A stretch of DNA of 64,000 bases, taken from assembly GCF_035046505.1 (NCBI RefSeq), contig NC_089824.1, forward strand, positions 224,520,244-224,584,243, read 5' to 3'. The position numbers and the translations under genes are program-made. The stretch comes from Tiliqua scincoides (Eukaryota; Chordata; Lepidosauria; Squamata; Scincidae). The notes under the pieces were generated by a model, which worked only from the letters and a program-made list of their open reading frames with translations, had not been told where the DNA came from and did not search any database. Numbering within the stretch: the first letter of the stretch is position 1; each line of letters begins with the position of its first letter. Positions 33,464 to 44,778 of the stretch are shown here, piece after piece.

Positions 33464-34496
33464 GGGTTGAGCAGTGAGGTGGCTAAGTTTGCAGAGGACA
33501 CCAAACTTTTCCAAGTGGTGAAGACCAGACGTGATTGTGAGGAGCTCCAGAGGATATCTCCAAACTGGCAGAATTGACAGCAAAATTGCATATGCGTTTC
33601 AATGTAAGTAAGTGTAAAACCATGCACATGGGGGCAAAAAATCAAAACTTCACATATAGGCTAATGGGTTCTGAGCTATCTGTGACAGATCAGGAGAGAG
33701 ATCTTGGGGTGGTGGTGGACAGGTCGATGAAAGTTTCGACCCAATGTGCGGCAGCAGTGAAGAAGGCCAATTCTATGCTTGGGATCATTAGAAAAGGTAT
33801 TGAGAACAAAACGGCTAATATAATGCCGTTGTACAAATCAATGGTGAGGCCACATCTGGAGTATTGTGTCCAGTTCTGGTCGCCCCATCTCAAAAAGGAC
33901 ATAGTGGAAATGGAAATGATGCAAAAGAGAGTGACTAAGATGATTACTGGGCTGGGGCACCTTACTTATGAGGAAAGGATACGGCGTTTGGGCCTCTTCA
34001 GCCTAGAAAAGAGACGCCTGAGGGGGGACATGATTGAGACATAGAAAATTATGCCTGGGAAGGATAAAGAGGATAGAGAGATGCTCTTTACACTCTCACA
34101 TAACACCAGAACCAGGGGTCATCCACTGAAATTGAGTGTTGGGCAGGTTAGGACAGACAAAAGAAAATATTTCTTTACTCAGCGTGTGGTTGGTCTGTTG
34201 AACTCCTTGCCACACGATGTGGTGCTGGCGTCTAGCCTAGACACCTTTAAAAGTGGATTGGACAAGTTTCTGGAGGAAAAATCCATTACGGGGTACAAGC
34301 CATGATGTGTATGTGCAACCTCCTGATTTTAGAAATGGGTTATGTCAGAATGCCAGATGCAAGGGAGGGCACCAGGATGAGGTCTCTTGTTATCAGGTGT
34401 GCTCCCTGGGGCATTTGATGGGCTGCTGTGAGATACAGGAAGCTGGACTAGATGGGCCTACGGCCTGATCCAGTGGGGCTGTTCTTATGTTCTTAG
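33464..34496 (+). mobile_element. CR1-type LINE 3' half
   Basis: From 'aagtttgcagaggacacc' (the FADD region) through [40 protein letters not shown] and [20 protein letters not shown] to the complete 3' UTR and ttcttatgttctta tail. Among the best-preserved CR1 3' halves in the window. Confidence 0.88.
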
Positions 34497-34786
34497 GTTG
34501 AAGAGCACCAGTCCCATGACAGATCCTTGGGGCACACTGCTTTTCACCTCTCTCCATTGTGAAAACTGCCCATTGACACCCACACTCTGCTTCCTGGACC
34601 TCAACCAGTTCCTAATCCAGGAGAGGACCTGTCCTCTAATTCCCTGACTGTGGAGTTTTTTCAGTAGCCTTTGGTGAGGGACCGTGTCAAAGGCCTTCTG
34701 AAAGTCCAGATATATAATGTCCACGGGTTCTCTCGCATCCACATGCCTGTTGACCTTTTCAAAGAATTCTAAAAGGTTAGTGTTAC
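34497..34786 (-). mobile_element. CR1-type LINE, RT core fragment
   Basis: Minus-strand frame NLLEFFEKVNRHVDAREPVD, IIYLDFQKAFDTVPHQRLLK and SVPQGSVMGLVLFNL. It abuts the plus-oriented copy exactly at that copy's 3' tail. Confidence 0.82.
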
Positions 34787-36028
34787 CCCCCCGACACCCG
34801 TGTGTCACCCCTGTGATGTCAGCACATCATCAGTGTGATGTGCAAGGAGCCATTCGCTGCATCCAGTGAACACCAACATTGGCCACCAGAGAAACATCCC
34901 CCAGGGTGAACTGCGCAATGAGCTTCCAATGCTGGAGGGGGGGGGGAACACCCTCCTCTATACCAGCCACTTGGAATGAATAACACAGCCTCTGGCACCA
35001 TCCCAACCCACAGGGGGATGCCCCAAGGAGCCTACATATTATGCCATAGGTGCACACACCCTGACACTTCCTATTGCTGCAGGAGCAACAGTGGCATCAG
35101 CAGCAGCGATGGTCACAAACTGCCAGGCACCTCTGCCCCAGGGCTTCAGTTGGCCCCCCCCCCCCACACATATCTAAGGAATACCTGCCAAGCAGAGCAA
35201 GGGCTGGAAGACGGTGCCCTGGGCAGCTACCTGAGACAAACACACAAGCCCCTCCATGGCAGGAGTTAGAGTCCCCGTGGGGCACCTGCCAGCTGGAAGG
35301 AAAGTTTGCCGGGGGGGACGGACTGGGATGGGGCCCCGATAGCTGTCATGCAAAGCTGACACATGGGGGCAGGTTGTACCCCCCCACCCACACCCCCACC
35401 AGGCCCCACTGCTGGCACCATCACTGTCCCAGTGTTTATTGACTGAGGTGGTGCTGGACTCTCACCCGGTGCGCTGCCTTCTCGCTCAGCACAACTTGCT
35501 TCTGCCGGCACTTTCCCTGAATGCCACAACACTCTGACATCCCAGCTCAGGAAACGGAAAGCAAACACTGCTCACCATTCTCCACTTTCAGAGAGCCATG
35601 CCTGCATGTGGTGTGCTGCCAGTGGAGCCTCCATGTTCAGAGGCACGCCACCTGGCCTGTTTGTTGTTGGGTGAAAACCAGCCAGGAAGGGCTGCTGCCT
35701 TGGTGCCCTTTGTGTGGGCTTCCCAGGGGCATCCTGCTGGGAATTTCACAACCGGAGGCTTTTCTCGGCCCTGGAGTAGCCCCGCCATCATGTGACTTCC
35801 CCTTCTCATGCATCTCTTGAGCTGCAAATTCAGACTCAACACCCCAATGATGGCCCTAAGAACTCAATGTTCGCCTTAAAAAAGGCTTGGCAGTGTCTGC
35901 AGGAGGCAGCTGCCCTCTGCTGCAGGGTTTGCAGTCACAGACACGGCTGCAGCACAGTGGGACCCTGGGAAGACTACCCTGCCTGTGTCCATCCACCCCC
36001 ACAATGTTTAGCATGCCCCGTTATGGGG
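34787..36028. other. 1.2 kb without a recognised element or gene
   Basis: Non-coding sequence with G and C homopolymers. No host exon, SINE or transposon end could be supported. The left edge 'tagtgttacccccccgacac' resembles the sequence near 36710-36750 and 39615-39635, so part may belong to the unclassified repeat there. Confidence 0.35.
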
Positions 36029-36185
36029 GGCATGCTATCGTCCTCAAGTTCAGAAGCCCAAAGGGGACCTTGAAATGAGGAAACAGATCAGGGAGGCATT
36101 GAGGACAGGCAGGGTTGTAATCATGGGGGACTTCAATTATCCTCACATCGACTGGGTCAATTCATGCTCTGGTCACGAAAGAGCA
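36029..36185 (+). mobile_element. CR1-type LINE, endonuclease fragment
   Basis: Shows GACYR-like 'gcatgctatcgtcctc' followed by a frame reading VVIMGDFNYPHIDWVNSCSG, the endonuclease GDFN box. Confidence 0.7.
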
Positions 36186-36243
36186 GTGACACCCCATCCC
36201 CAATATGACAAAATTAATTAATCTGGGCTGCAAGTCCAGGTGG

Positions 36244-36490
36244 GAGCCCAGGTCTACCTGCCCAGTAAACCTTGGCCACGAATATCAGTTAAACCTGGAG
36301 CCCAGGTCTACCCACCTGGAAGAAGCACCTCCAGAAGGCAGTCAGAATGGGAGCCCAGGTCTACCAAGCTGGTAGCTCTGGCTTCCAAGTCCAGGCAGGA
36401 GCACAGGTCTACCCACCCAGTAAAACTCAGCCACGGAGGCTACCTGCCTTGGCTACCTGCTTCAACCAGAGCCTAGGTCTACCTGCTTGG
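36244..36490. repeat. Degenerate tandem repeat, period near 54 bp
   Basis: The core GAGCCCAGGTCTACC recurs with changes at 36244, 36298, 36351, 36399 and 36469, each followed by a CC/TGG-type stretch. The spacings of 54, 53, 48 and 70 bp point to an old minisatellite. Confidence 0.65.
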
Positions 36491-36699
36491 TTGACCTGGG
36501 TTCTGAAGTTGAGATAATGCTCATGCCCACCCCCAACACAAACACTGCATCCGTCCCTTGCTCAGTGACATACTGCACCTGGAGGTTCAATGTAGTTATG
36601 GTTAATAACCACTGATAGCCTACAGTTCACCATCAATGTTGAGAATCCGCTTTAAACGTCATCGGAGGCAACGTGCAACACTCAACCTTCCCACTAACG

Positions 36700-37085
36700 G
36701 CATTATTAGTGTTGGCGTCACCTGTCTGATAACTCATGATGTCACCCCCGTTACGTTTATTTATTTCACTATAGAGCAATAGTTACCCAACCAATCAAAC
36801 CAACAAAAATGTGGCCAACTTGATGACACTCACACAACTGAACAGGAGTTCTGGTATTAACTCTGATGCCTGGAAAAGGGAGCTGACTCATAACAACATC
36901 TTCTTGCTTCCCTGCTGTGTCATCAAAACACCTCATGAGCTCTCCGAACACTCAGGCTCCTTGGTCAGTTTGGAGTTGAGCAAGTCCACTTTTTGTGGCA
37001 TAAGGCAGTTCTGTTTTTCTTTCCTGGTTATTTGGCTACAGCTTTTGATAGAACACAGATATTGCAATGCAGCTTGCTAACTGGG
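36700..37085. repeat. Unclassified interspersed repeat
   Basis: Shares 'ccactttttgt', 'aaggcagtt', 'ctggttatttggc' and 'cttttgatagaacacagata' with 39240-39640 and 57541-57806 plus 60784-60878. No coding capacity or terminal structure seen. Confidence 0.55.
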
Positions 37086-37320
37086 TAAGAGGCACTTTTT
37101 CAAGTGGGTGCTTCTCTTTTATTTAGCAGGGGGAGAGTAACTGGCCCTCCTCACCCCAGCAGTGTCTTTTCTGGTGGCTGTCTGCTGGTGTTTTGCATCT
37201 TTTAGATTGTGAGCCCTTTTGGGACAGGGAGCCATTAGTTATTTGATTTTGCTCTGTAAACCGCTTTGTGAACTTTTGTTGAAAAGCGGTATATAAATAC
37301 TGATGATGATGATAATAATA
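37086..37320 (+). mobile_element. L2/MIR-like element tail
   Basis: 'ttagattgtgagccctttt', 'gggacagggagccatt' and 'gtaaaccgctttgtgaac' followed by 'gcggtatataaatactgatg' and a GAT/AAT tail resemble the conserved 3' core of L2/MIR-type retroelements. Family assignment from memory only. Confidence 0.5.
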
Positions 37321-37321
37321 A

Positions 37322-37795
37322 TATTGTTGGCATCCTTCAGTCTTGGAAGACTATGGTGTCACACTCTGAATGGTGGTTCTGGAACAGAGTGTCCTCTCCA
37401 GTGCGCGAAGCCTGGGTAAAGTAGGTATGGAGGATAGGCTGTTACCCATGCAGCAAATCCCCCCTCTCCACGTCGCTGAAATGGTCCAATGGAAAGGCAG
37501 AAGCCAATACGGTTGGTTCCAGCGGTGTCGCAGGAGTTGCCAGAACGTGACTGTGTTCAGCCATGAACTGCCTCAGGGACTCCGGCTCCGGATTTTGCCT
37601 CGAGGTTGACTCCTGAAGCCTTTTCCATAACTGGATGTAGCCACAAGGCAGTGGAGGTTTGGGATCAGAGTTTTCCTTCTCTCAGATGAGCTGCCTTCCC
37701 AGGCTGTCGAGTCCCATCTACCCGGTGGCTGTTTAGTCGCCTCTTACGACAAGTACAGCCAAACTGAGGGCCTATTCTTATCCCCAGCCCCCAGG
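37322..37795 (-). mobile_element. RTE-related retroelement 3' region
   Basis: Starts 'ttgttggcatccttcagtct' and 'tggaagactatggtgtcac', the reverse complement of the RTE-like LINE 3' end, but the interior ('gtttagtcgcctcttacgac') is not shared with the LINE copies here. It may be a SINE using the same 3' tail or a different LINE subfamily. Confidence 0.5.
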
Positions 37796-37799
37796 GGAA

Positions 37800-37800
<1 letters not shown>

Positions 37801-37851
<51 letters not shown>
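37801..37851. repeat. (AAT)n microsatellite
   Basis: About 16 AAT repeats. Confidence 0.95.
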
Positions 37852-37892
37852 TTTAAACCATATCACCATCAGGACACCCCTAGCATTATAAG

Positions 37893-38272
37893 TCTAAGAG
37901 CACAATCCTGACTTGCCCTTGGGTTGGTGCAAGTCCTGTAAGGCACATTTGTACCTCCTTGAGAGTTGGCTGGGCCGGCACATGGAGGCTGAATCCAGCC
38001 TCTGCGCTGATGGAGGGAGCGAGCGTTGCATCGGCCAAGTTTGGCCAACTCAAGGCTTTGTGGAGGATGGGGAGGAGGTGCGAGTGAGGCGGGAAGGAGG
38101 TGTTCTGGGGAAGAGGGAGAGTGGCGGAGGGCGGTCCCAGGGCTGGAGGGCAGGGAGCGGGAGGTGGGACTGAGATCCAGCTGTTATGACAGATCCTAGC
38201 CCCCATACCCAAGCAGTGTGGAGTGGACTGAAGCCGCTTTGCTCTCCTTGTAAGGATTGCACCCTAAATTAC
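37893..38272. mobile_element. MITE with GCACAATCCT / AGGATTGC ends
   Basis: Ends 'aagagcacaatcctgac' and 'gtaaggattgcaccctaaa' are imperfect inverted repeats resembling the 7871-8035 family, with a longer interior. Moderate decay. Confidence 0.5.
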
Positions 38273-38696
38273 TTGGTCAGGAGGGGCTGTTTGGACAGCA
38301 GTATCTGCCCGAGGTCTTCTGAGAGAGGTCTTCTCTCTCCACTCTCACCTCCTGCCACCTCAGGAGGTGGCGCAAGTCCGAGGAGATCCATACGGCTGCA
38401 GTGGCTTATCCGGGGGTAAGGGGAAGAGTTTCCCCTTACCTTTTGCTGAACCACACTGTATCCAGTGCAAGATAGGATTGTGCTGCACAAAAGAAAAAAA
38501 ATTAACCTTACCAGCTGAAGCCTGTTTTATTCCTTTTATTGGGGGGGGGGGGCTGCCTTTTGGAGCGTTTGTTGAGCTCCACTTTCTCCAGATTGGGACC
38601 ATTCTGGTGGCCTTGCATTCCTCCTTGCCTGACTTGACCACGAGCCAAGACACCTTTGTTTATTCATGAGTAAACACCAACATGGACCTTAGTTGT

Positions 38697-38697
38697 T

Positions 38698-38768
<71 letters not shown>

Positions 38769-39092
38769 CAGGTATATATATACCACCTTTCTTGGTCTTT
38801 ATTCAAGACTTTATTCAAGGCAGTTTACATAGGCAGGCTTTATTAAATCCCTATTAAATAGGGATTTTTACAATTTCAAAGAAGGTTCTTTCTTTCAAGA
38901 ACCACTACATTCAGGTGTTTCAATCCGATCTGGCTTCACATTCTGGCCTCCATCCTCCCACGCTCAGAGCAGATGAAATTGCTCGGCTTCAGCTTGTCAG
39001 CTGCTCCAAGGTCGCACGGTGCCAGTGGCCTCGAACTGGCGACCTTGTGGATGTTATCTTCAGGCAGATGGAGGCTCTACCCTCTAGACCAG
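38697..39092 (-). mobile_element. tRNA-derived SINE with (AAT)n tail
   Basis: On the minus strand the element begins near 39092 with a tRNA-like head: an A-box region 'ggtctagagggtagagcc' and a B-box region 'gtcgccagttcgaggcc'. A non-tRNA body and 'gtaaactgccttgaataaag' follow, then a tail of ATT repeats (38697-38765). Squamate genomes carry many tRNA-headed SINEs. Confidence 0.7.
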
Positions 39093-39166
39093 ACCTCCTG
39101 TCAAAGGAGGACCTTCCTTAGTTACAGGAAGCTGGATACAGGAGGGAGAGTGGAGATACAGGACAT

Positions 39167-39226
39167 ACAGGAAGCTGGACTAGATGGACCTATGGCCTGA
39201 TCCAGTGGGGCTGTTCTTATGTTCTA
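39167..39226 (+). mobile_element. CR1 3' end fragment
   Basis: 'caggaagctggactagatgg' through 'gatccagtggggctgttc' to 'ttatgttct'. Confidence 0.8.
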
Positions 39227-39239
39227 GTTTTGCTTCCTA

Positions 39240-39640
39240 TAGGGCTCAATACATTTGTCAGCTTGAAGGCAGGGACTTCCTTCTTGGGTTTATTTTGGGG
39301 ATTGCATCTATTGAATCAGAACTGTTAGGGTGTTGTTAGATTCCTCTCAGCCTGCCCTTTCCAATGAACTATGGCAAGTTCACCTACTTGCAAGTAAATG
39401 TATGATATGGCTCAGGTTCACTTTCCATAGGGCTCCATGCATTTGCCTTTTGTTACAGTTGCATTTTGGTTTTTTGGCCATAACTTTTGATAGAATAGAG
39501 ATATTTCACTCTGGTTTTTTTTATTGCATTCTGCTGTAAATTACACATGCAACAGTATATAGCATGATGTGGTTATTCTTAACCGCCGTGATTTTAGTGA
39601 TTTTGCTCACTAGTGATGTCACCCCCCCGATGGTGGCACC
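39240..39640. repeat. Unclassified interspersed repeat
   Basis: Shares 'ttggccataacttttgatag' and 'attgcattctgc' with 36700-37085 and with the sequence flanking the LINE at 57.8-60.8 kb. Confidence 0.5.
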
Positions 39641-39689
39641 CAGGGCTGACGGCCCCCTCTGCTCCCCTTTACTATGCTAGTGCAAAAGA

Positions 39690-40492
39690 GAGACCGGATT
39701 CCTTGACTTGTTAAATGACTGTGCTTCAGAACAGCTAGTCATGGAGCCCACCAGAGGGCAAGTGACTCTGGGTTCAATATTGTGTGGTACTCAGGACCTG
39801 GTTAGAAATGTAAATGTTTCTGAGCCATTGGGGAACAGTGACCATGCTGCGATCCGTTTCAACATGCACATCGGGGGAAGAGTGCCAAACAAATCTGACA
39901 CAAAAACCCTTGACTTCCAAAGGGCAGACTTCTCTCAAATGAGGAGGCTAGTTAGGAAGAAGTTGAAGGGAAGGCAAAGAGGATCCAGTCTCTCTGGAGT
40001 GCATGGAAGCTGTTTAAAACAACAGTAATAGAGGCCCAGTGGAAGTGTGTACCACAAAGGAGCAAGAGTGACTAAGTCTAGGAGGAGGCCAGCATGGCTA
40101 ATGAGCCAAGTTAGAGAGGCTGTAAAGGGCAAGGAAGCTTCCTTCCATAAATGGAAGTCTTGCCCTAATGAGGAGAATAAAAAGGAACATAAACTGTGGC
40201 AAAAGAAATGTCAGAAGGTGATACGGGAGGCCAAGAGAGACTATGAGGAACGCATGGCCAGCAACATTAAGGGGAATAATAAAAGCTTCTTCAAGTATGT
40301 TAGAAGCAGGAAACCCGCCAGAGAAGCGGTTGGCCCTCTGGATGGTGAGGGAGGGAAAGGGGAGATAAAAGGAGGCTTGGAGATGGCAGAGAAATTAAAT
40401 GAGTTCTTTGCATTTGTTTTCATGGCAGAAGACCTCGGGCAGGTACCGCTGTCCAAACAGCCCCTCCTGACCGCAATCCTTACAAACTTTCC
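39690..40492 (+). mobile_element. CR1-type LINE, endonuclease end and linker
   Basis: Open frames LVMEPTRGQVTLGSILCGTQ, EPLGNSDHAAIRFNMHI (endonuclease SDH box) and KRDYEERMASNIKGNNKSFF. It is the best endonuclease-linker copy in the window and is cut by a MITE at its right. Confidence 0.8.
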
Positions 40493-40496
40493 AGCA

Positions 40497-40642
40497 GTGA
40501 CATAGCTGCGCCGATTTGGAATGCACTGCATCCTGCAGTGGGGAGACAGTTAAGGGGGCCTCCTCAAGGTAAGGGCATGTTTGTTACCTTAATTTGGGGC
40601 TGCATTGTGGCTAGGTTAGTGCTGGAAAGTTGGATTGCACCC
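40497..40642. mobile_element. MITE, reversed copy of the 7871-8035 family
   Basis: Contains the reverse complement of the family interior ('gcctcctcaaggtaag') and ends GGATTGCACCC. It separates two parts of a CR1 copy. Confidence 0.5.
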
Positions 40643-40661
40643 TAAGTCATATACAGGTTAA

Positions 40662-40960
40662 AAGAGAAGATGTTTCAGATCTAATTGATTAAAGATCAAT
40701 AAGTCACCAGGCCCTGTTGGCATCCACCCAAGAGCTATTAAGGAATTGAAGAATGAAGTTGCTGATCTCTTGACTAAAATGTGCAACTTGTCACTTAAAA
40801 CGGCCACAATGCCAGAGGATTGAAGGATAAGAAATGTTACACCAGGGAAGGGAAGGGAAGGAGAGGGGACCCGGGAAATTGTAGGCTGGGCAGCCTGACA
40901 TTTGTTCCAGGGAAGACAGTGAATGCCTCATCAAAGATACAATCTTAAAACACATGCAGC
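40662..40960 (+). mobile_element. CR1-type LINE, RT N-terminal fragment
   Basis: 'gatcaataagtcaccaggcc' (INKSPGP box) and 'atgccagaggattgaaggat'; continues the 39690 copy after the MITE. More decayed than its neighbours. Confidence 0.7.
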
Positions 40961-41349
40961 ACAATTCTAACTTGCACTGGAAAAAAGCAGGCCAGGAGGC
41001 CTGCGCTGTATCAAGTGCAAGATTGGGGCCAGAATCGGCTCAGCTGGAGGCAAAGGAAAACTCTTGCCCTACTCTGGGTCAGCCACCACAGCCCAAATGC
41101 ACCTCAGGAGGTCACACAAGCCTGAGGAAAATGAAGCAGTTGGCAGCCGCTCCGCACTGCTCGGGGAACTGGGCTGGGATCTGGCATAACTGCCTCCCGC
41201 TCCCTGCCCGCCTGCCAACTCACCGTCCCTGGGGCCCGTGACAGTGCAGTTAGGCCTAATTGCTTCCAGGGTGCCGTGAAAGTGCTTTACAGCACTTTTG
41301 TGACACTCCTGGGCTGCACAAGGGACTTGCGCCAACCTAACTCCTATCC

Positions 41350-41665
41350 TGTTTCCCCAAAAATAAGACCCACCCCGAAAATAAGACCTAGTTGTGATCA
41401 GGACCGGGGGGGGGCAGAAGGGGTCCTTGAGCAGGGGGCGTTCGGGTGGACAACATGACCAGGAATGCTGCACTCCTGCGTGCGCCACCTAGAAAGTGCC
41501 TGCTGTGCTGCCTTGGACAGAGAACGCTGAGGTGGGAAGCAGCAAGCGAGGCAACCCTGCCTACCGGGCTCTGAGTCTATCCACACCTTCCAGGGAGTAA
41601 GTCCCATTAACTAAAAAGGGACTGACTTCTGAAAAAATAAGACCTACCCTGAAAATAAGACCTTG
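41350..41665. repeat. AATAAGACC direct-repeat pair
   Basis: The phrase 'aataagacc(c/t)accc(c/t)gaaaataagacct' occurs at about 41361-41390 and again at 41634-41664, same orientation, 270 bp apart, with non-coding sequence between. It resembles widespread 'CGAAAATAAGACC' repeats of vertebrates; class unknown to me. Confidence 0.5.
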
Positions 41666-41678
41666 TGTGTTTTTTTGA

Positions 41679-41681
<3 letters not shown>

Positions 41682-41723
<42 letters not shown>
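41682..41723. repeat. (AT)n microsatellite
   Basis: About 20 AT repeats directly before an RTE-like LINE copy. Confidence 0.95.
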
Positions 41724-41726
<3 letters not shown>

Positions 41727-42719
41727 AGGTGGAGTACCTCAAGACATGAGGGATGCAAACATCATCACGCTGTACAAGAACAAAGGCGACAGGGGTGACT
41801 GCAACAACTACTGCGGCATCTCTCTCCTTAGCGTTGTAGGAAAGCTGTTTGCCCGAGTTGCACTAAAGAGGCTCCAGGTACTTGCAGAGAGCGTCTATCC
41901 AGAATCACAGTGTGGATTCCGAGCCAACAGGTCCACCACTGATATGGTATTCAGCCACTCTTTATAGCCTTCATAGATCTCACGAAGGCTTTCGACCTGG
42001 TCAGCAGAGACGGCCTCTTCAAGATTCTCCCCAAGATTGGATGTCCATCCAGGCTCCTCAGCATCATCAGATCCTTCCACAAGGACATGAAGGGCACTGT
42101 TGTCTTCGATGGCTCCACATCAGACCCCTTTGACATCCGAAGCAGAGTGAAGCAGGGCTGTGTTCTTGCGCCAACCTTGTTTGGGATTTTCTTCGCTGTC
42201 CTGCTGAAGCAGGCCTTTGGAACTGCAACAAAAGGCATCTATCTCCGGACCAGATCAGACGGAAAGCTCTTCAACCTCTCCAGACTGAGAGCAAAGTCCA
42301 AAGTCAAGCTGAAGTGTCTGCGTGACTTCCTCTTTGCCGACGATGCAGCTGTCACTGCCCACTCTGCCAAAGATCTCCAGCAGCTCATGGATCGTTTTAG
42401 CAAGGCCTGCCAAGATTTTGGACTGACAATCAGCCTGAAGAAAACACAGGTCATGGTTCAGGATGTGGACTCACCTCCCTGCATTACAATCTCTGCACAT
42501 GAACTGGAGGTTGTCCATGACTTTGTGTACCTTGGCTCAACGATCTCCGACACTCTTTCTCTCGATACCGAGCTAAACAAACGCATTGGTAAAGCAGCTA
42601 CCACGTTTTCCAGACTCACAAAGAGAGTCTGGTCCAACAAGAAGCTGACGGAACAAACCAAGATCCAGGTCTACAGAGCTTGCGTCCTGAGTATACTTCT
42701 GTACTGCAGCGAGTCATGG
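41724..42719 (+). mobile_element. RTE-like LINE, RT domain fragment
   Basis: RT from GVPQDMRDANIITLYKNKGD through KQGCVLAPTLFGIFF, LRDFLFADDAAVTAHSA and GSTISDTLSLDTELNKRIG to LSILLYCSESW. A gap of about 40 bp at 41952 relative to the long copy shifts the frame once. The FADD catalytic box is intact here. Confidence 0.88.
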
Positions 42720-42834
42720 AGTGTCCTAATCTGGCTTCTGGTTCTTGCATCTGTTTCAGACCCCATGAGTGCTTGGCACCTATCTTGGTGCCTCTCCTCT
42801 CCAAACTGGATCTCTGGCAGAATGGGCAGCAAAA

Positions 42835-43042
42835 TGGCAGATGCGTTTCAATGTAAGTAAATGTAAAGTCATGCACATTGGGGCAAAAAATCAAAACTTC
42901 ACATATAGGCTGATGGGTTCTGAGCTGTCTGTGACAGATCAGGAGAGATATCTTGGGGTGGTGGTGGACAGGTCGATGAAAGTGTCGACTCAATGTGTGG
43001 CAGCAGTAAAGAAGGCCAATTCTATGCTTGGGATCATTAGAG
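42835..43042 (+). mobile_element. CR1-type LINE fragment
   Basis: Open frame MRFNVSKCKVMHIGAKNQNF and GSELSVTDQERYLGVVVDRS, ending at NSMLGIIR where an LTR-like fragment begins. Confidence 0.8.
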
Positions 43043-43140
43043 CATTTGCTGCCTTATTGTAGAGTGTGTAACCTGATGTACTTGTACTTGTAAATTGTAC
43101 AAGTAAAATAACTTGTATTTGTACCTAATGTACTTTTACA
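43041..43140 (+). mobile_element. LTR-like fragment
   Basis: About 100 bp beginning 'agcatttgctgccttattg' and ending 'gtacttttaca' that match, in reverse, the end of the LTR-like element at 51595-52267. A broken remnant. Confidence 0.5.
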
Positions 43141-43906
43141 AGTTGTAAAATATGCAACTTGTCCCTCAAAACGGCCACGGTGCCAGAGGATTGGAGGATA
43201 GCAAATGTCACGCCAATCTTTAAAAAGGGAAAGAGGGGGGACCCGGGAAACTACAGGCCGGTCAGCCTAACCCTGGAGTATTGTGTCCAGTTCTGGTTGC
43301 CGCATCTTAAAAAAGACATAGTGGAAATGGAAAAGGTGCAAAAGAGAGCGACTAAGATGATTACGGGGCTGGGGCACCTTCCTTATGAGGAAAGGCTACG
43401 GCTTTGGGCCTCTTCAGCCTAGAAAAGAGGCGCCTGAGGGGGGACATGATTGAGACATGCAAAATTATGCAGGGGCTGGATAGAGTGCATAGAAAGATGC
43501 TCTTTTCTCTCTCACATAATACCAGAGGCAGGGGACATCTACTAAAATTGAGTGTTGGGAGGGTTAGGACAGACAAAAGAAAATATTTCTTTTCTCAGCG
43601 TGTGGTTGGTCTGTGGAACTCCTTGCCACAGGATGTGGTGAAGGCATCTGTCCTGGTTGCCTTTAAAAGGAGATTGGACACGTTTTTGGAGGGAAAATGC
43701 ATTACGAGTTACAAGCCATGATGTGTATATGCAACTTCCTGATTTCAGAAATGGGCTATGTCAGATGCAAGGGAGGGCACCGGGATGCAGGTCTCTTGCT
43801 GTCTTGTGTGCTCCTTGGGGCGTTTGGTGGACCACTGTGAGATACATGAAGCTGGACGAGATGGGCCTTTGGCCTGATCCAGCAGGGCTCTTCTTATGTT
43901 CTTAAA
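43141..43906 (+). mobile_element. CR1-type LINE, rearranged 3' half
   Basis: Starts in the RT ([20 protein letters not shown]) and jumps from GNYRPVSLT straight to [20 protein letters not shown], then runs to the C-terminus and the 3' tail at about 43905. The RT core is deleted. Confidence 0.82.
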
Positions 43907-44720
43907 AGAAATAAATTCCCCCAATTAAGTTTAAGTTTTGCCTGGGCAAATCAGAGCTCAAGTCTATCTGTGTATGCACAAGTAGCGGCAGATGTGTATG
44001 TGTGAATGCACGTGCCATGTTGGCAACACTAGGTGGGCTGAGCTTGGAGAACCAGTGTGAGTCACTGTGCAAAGGAAGAGTGGAAGGTTGACATCACATG
44101 TTGTCTGCAGATGGAATTCACCTTCAGAGGATGTGATTAGAACCAGGAATGTGCCTGGACCCAGGCAGAAGGAAAGGGCATTTCCTCCTGTGCCATTACG
44201 CAAGCCCAGTGCCCAAAGCTGTCAGACTGGAGGGACTGGGCAGGTCTAGCCAGTGGAACGTTTCTGGGCCAGCTCGACGCAAGGCTGATGAAGGGCCCTG
44301 GGCTGTGACATGAGCCTAGTATGGGACTCCTGCATGGTTTTCCTAGGAGCAGGTGGAAACAAGGTCATCAGGCCCCTCCCCAGACACAGGAACTGGCCAC
44401 AGAAGGGACATGTTCAGGAAAGGCACCTGGCGGGATGGAGCTGCCTCCTTCTGTCCTGGAGCCTGGAAGCTGCTGGGATCCAGGAAGAGCTGCATATCTG
44501 ATGGGCAGGAGTAACTCTGCCCCTGGGCACTGCTGGCTGGCAGACGGTGCCTTTGTCTTCCAAGGCTGCTTTCCAGCTGCTCTGGGTGCAGATGCTGGCT
44601 GTGTGGGCGGCTCAGAGGCTCTTGGGGTGTTGGTGAGGGCGTGGAGTTCAGCTGCCTAATAGGTGGTTGTCTCTCGCCAGCTACTTCCTCCGCTCTACCC
44701 CAGCTCCACCCCAGGCAGTT
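43907..44720. other. Upstream flank of the secreted-protein gene
   Basis: Non-coding; no repeat recognised after the CR1 tail. It probably contains the promoter of the gene starting at 44779. Confidence 0.4.
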
Positions 44721-44730
44721 GCTTATATCC
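44721..44730 (+). promoter_or_regulatory. Candidate TATA box
   Basis: GCTTATATCC lies about 55 bases before the start codon, which would give a start site near 44755 and a very short 5' UTR. Tissue-restricted WFDC-cluster genes often have TATA promoters; no other support here. Confidence 0.4.
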
Positions 44731-44778
44731 TGGAATGGGCCAGTCCTGGTCACTTGGAGCTGCCCCCACACCTTCGCC

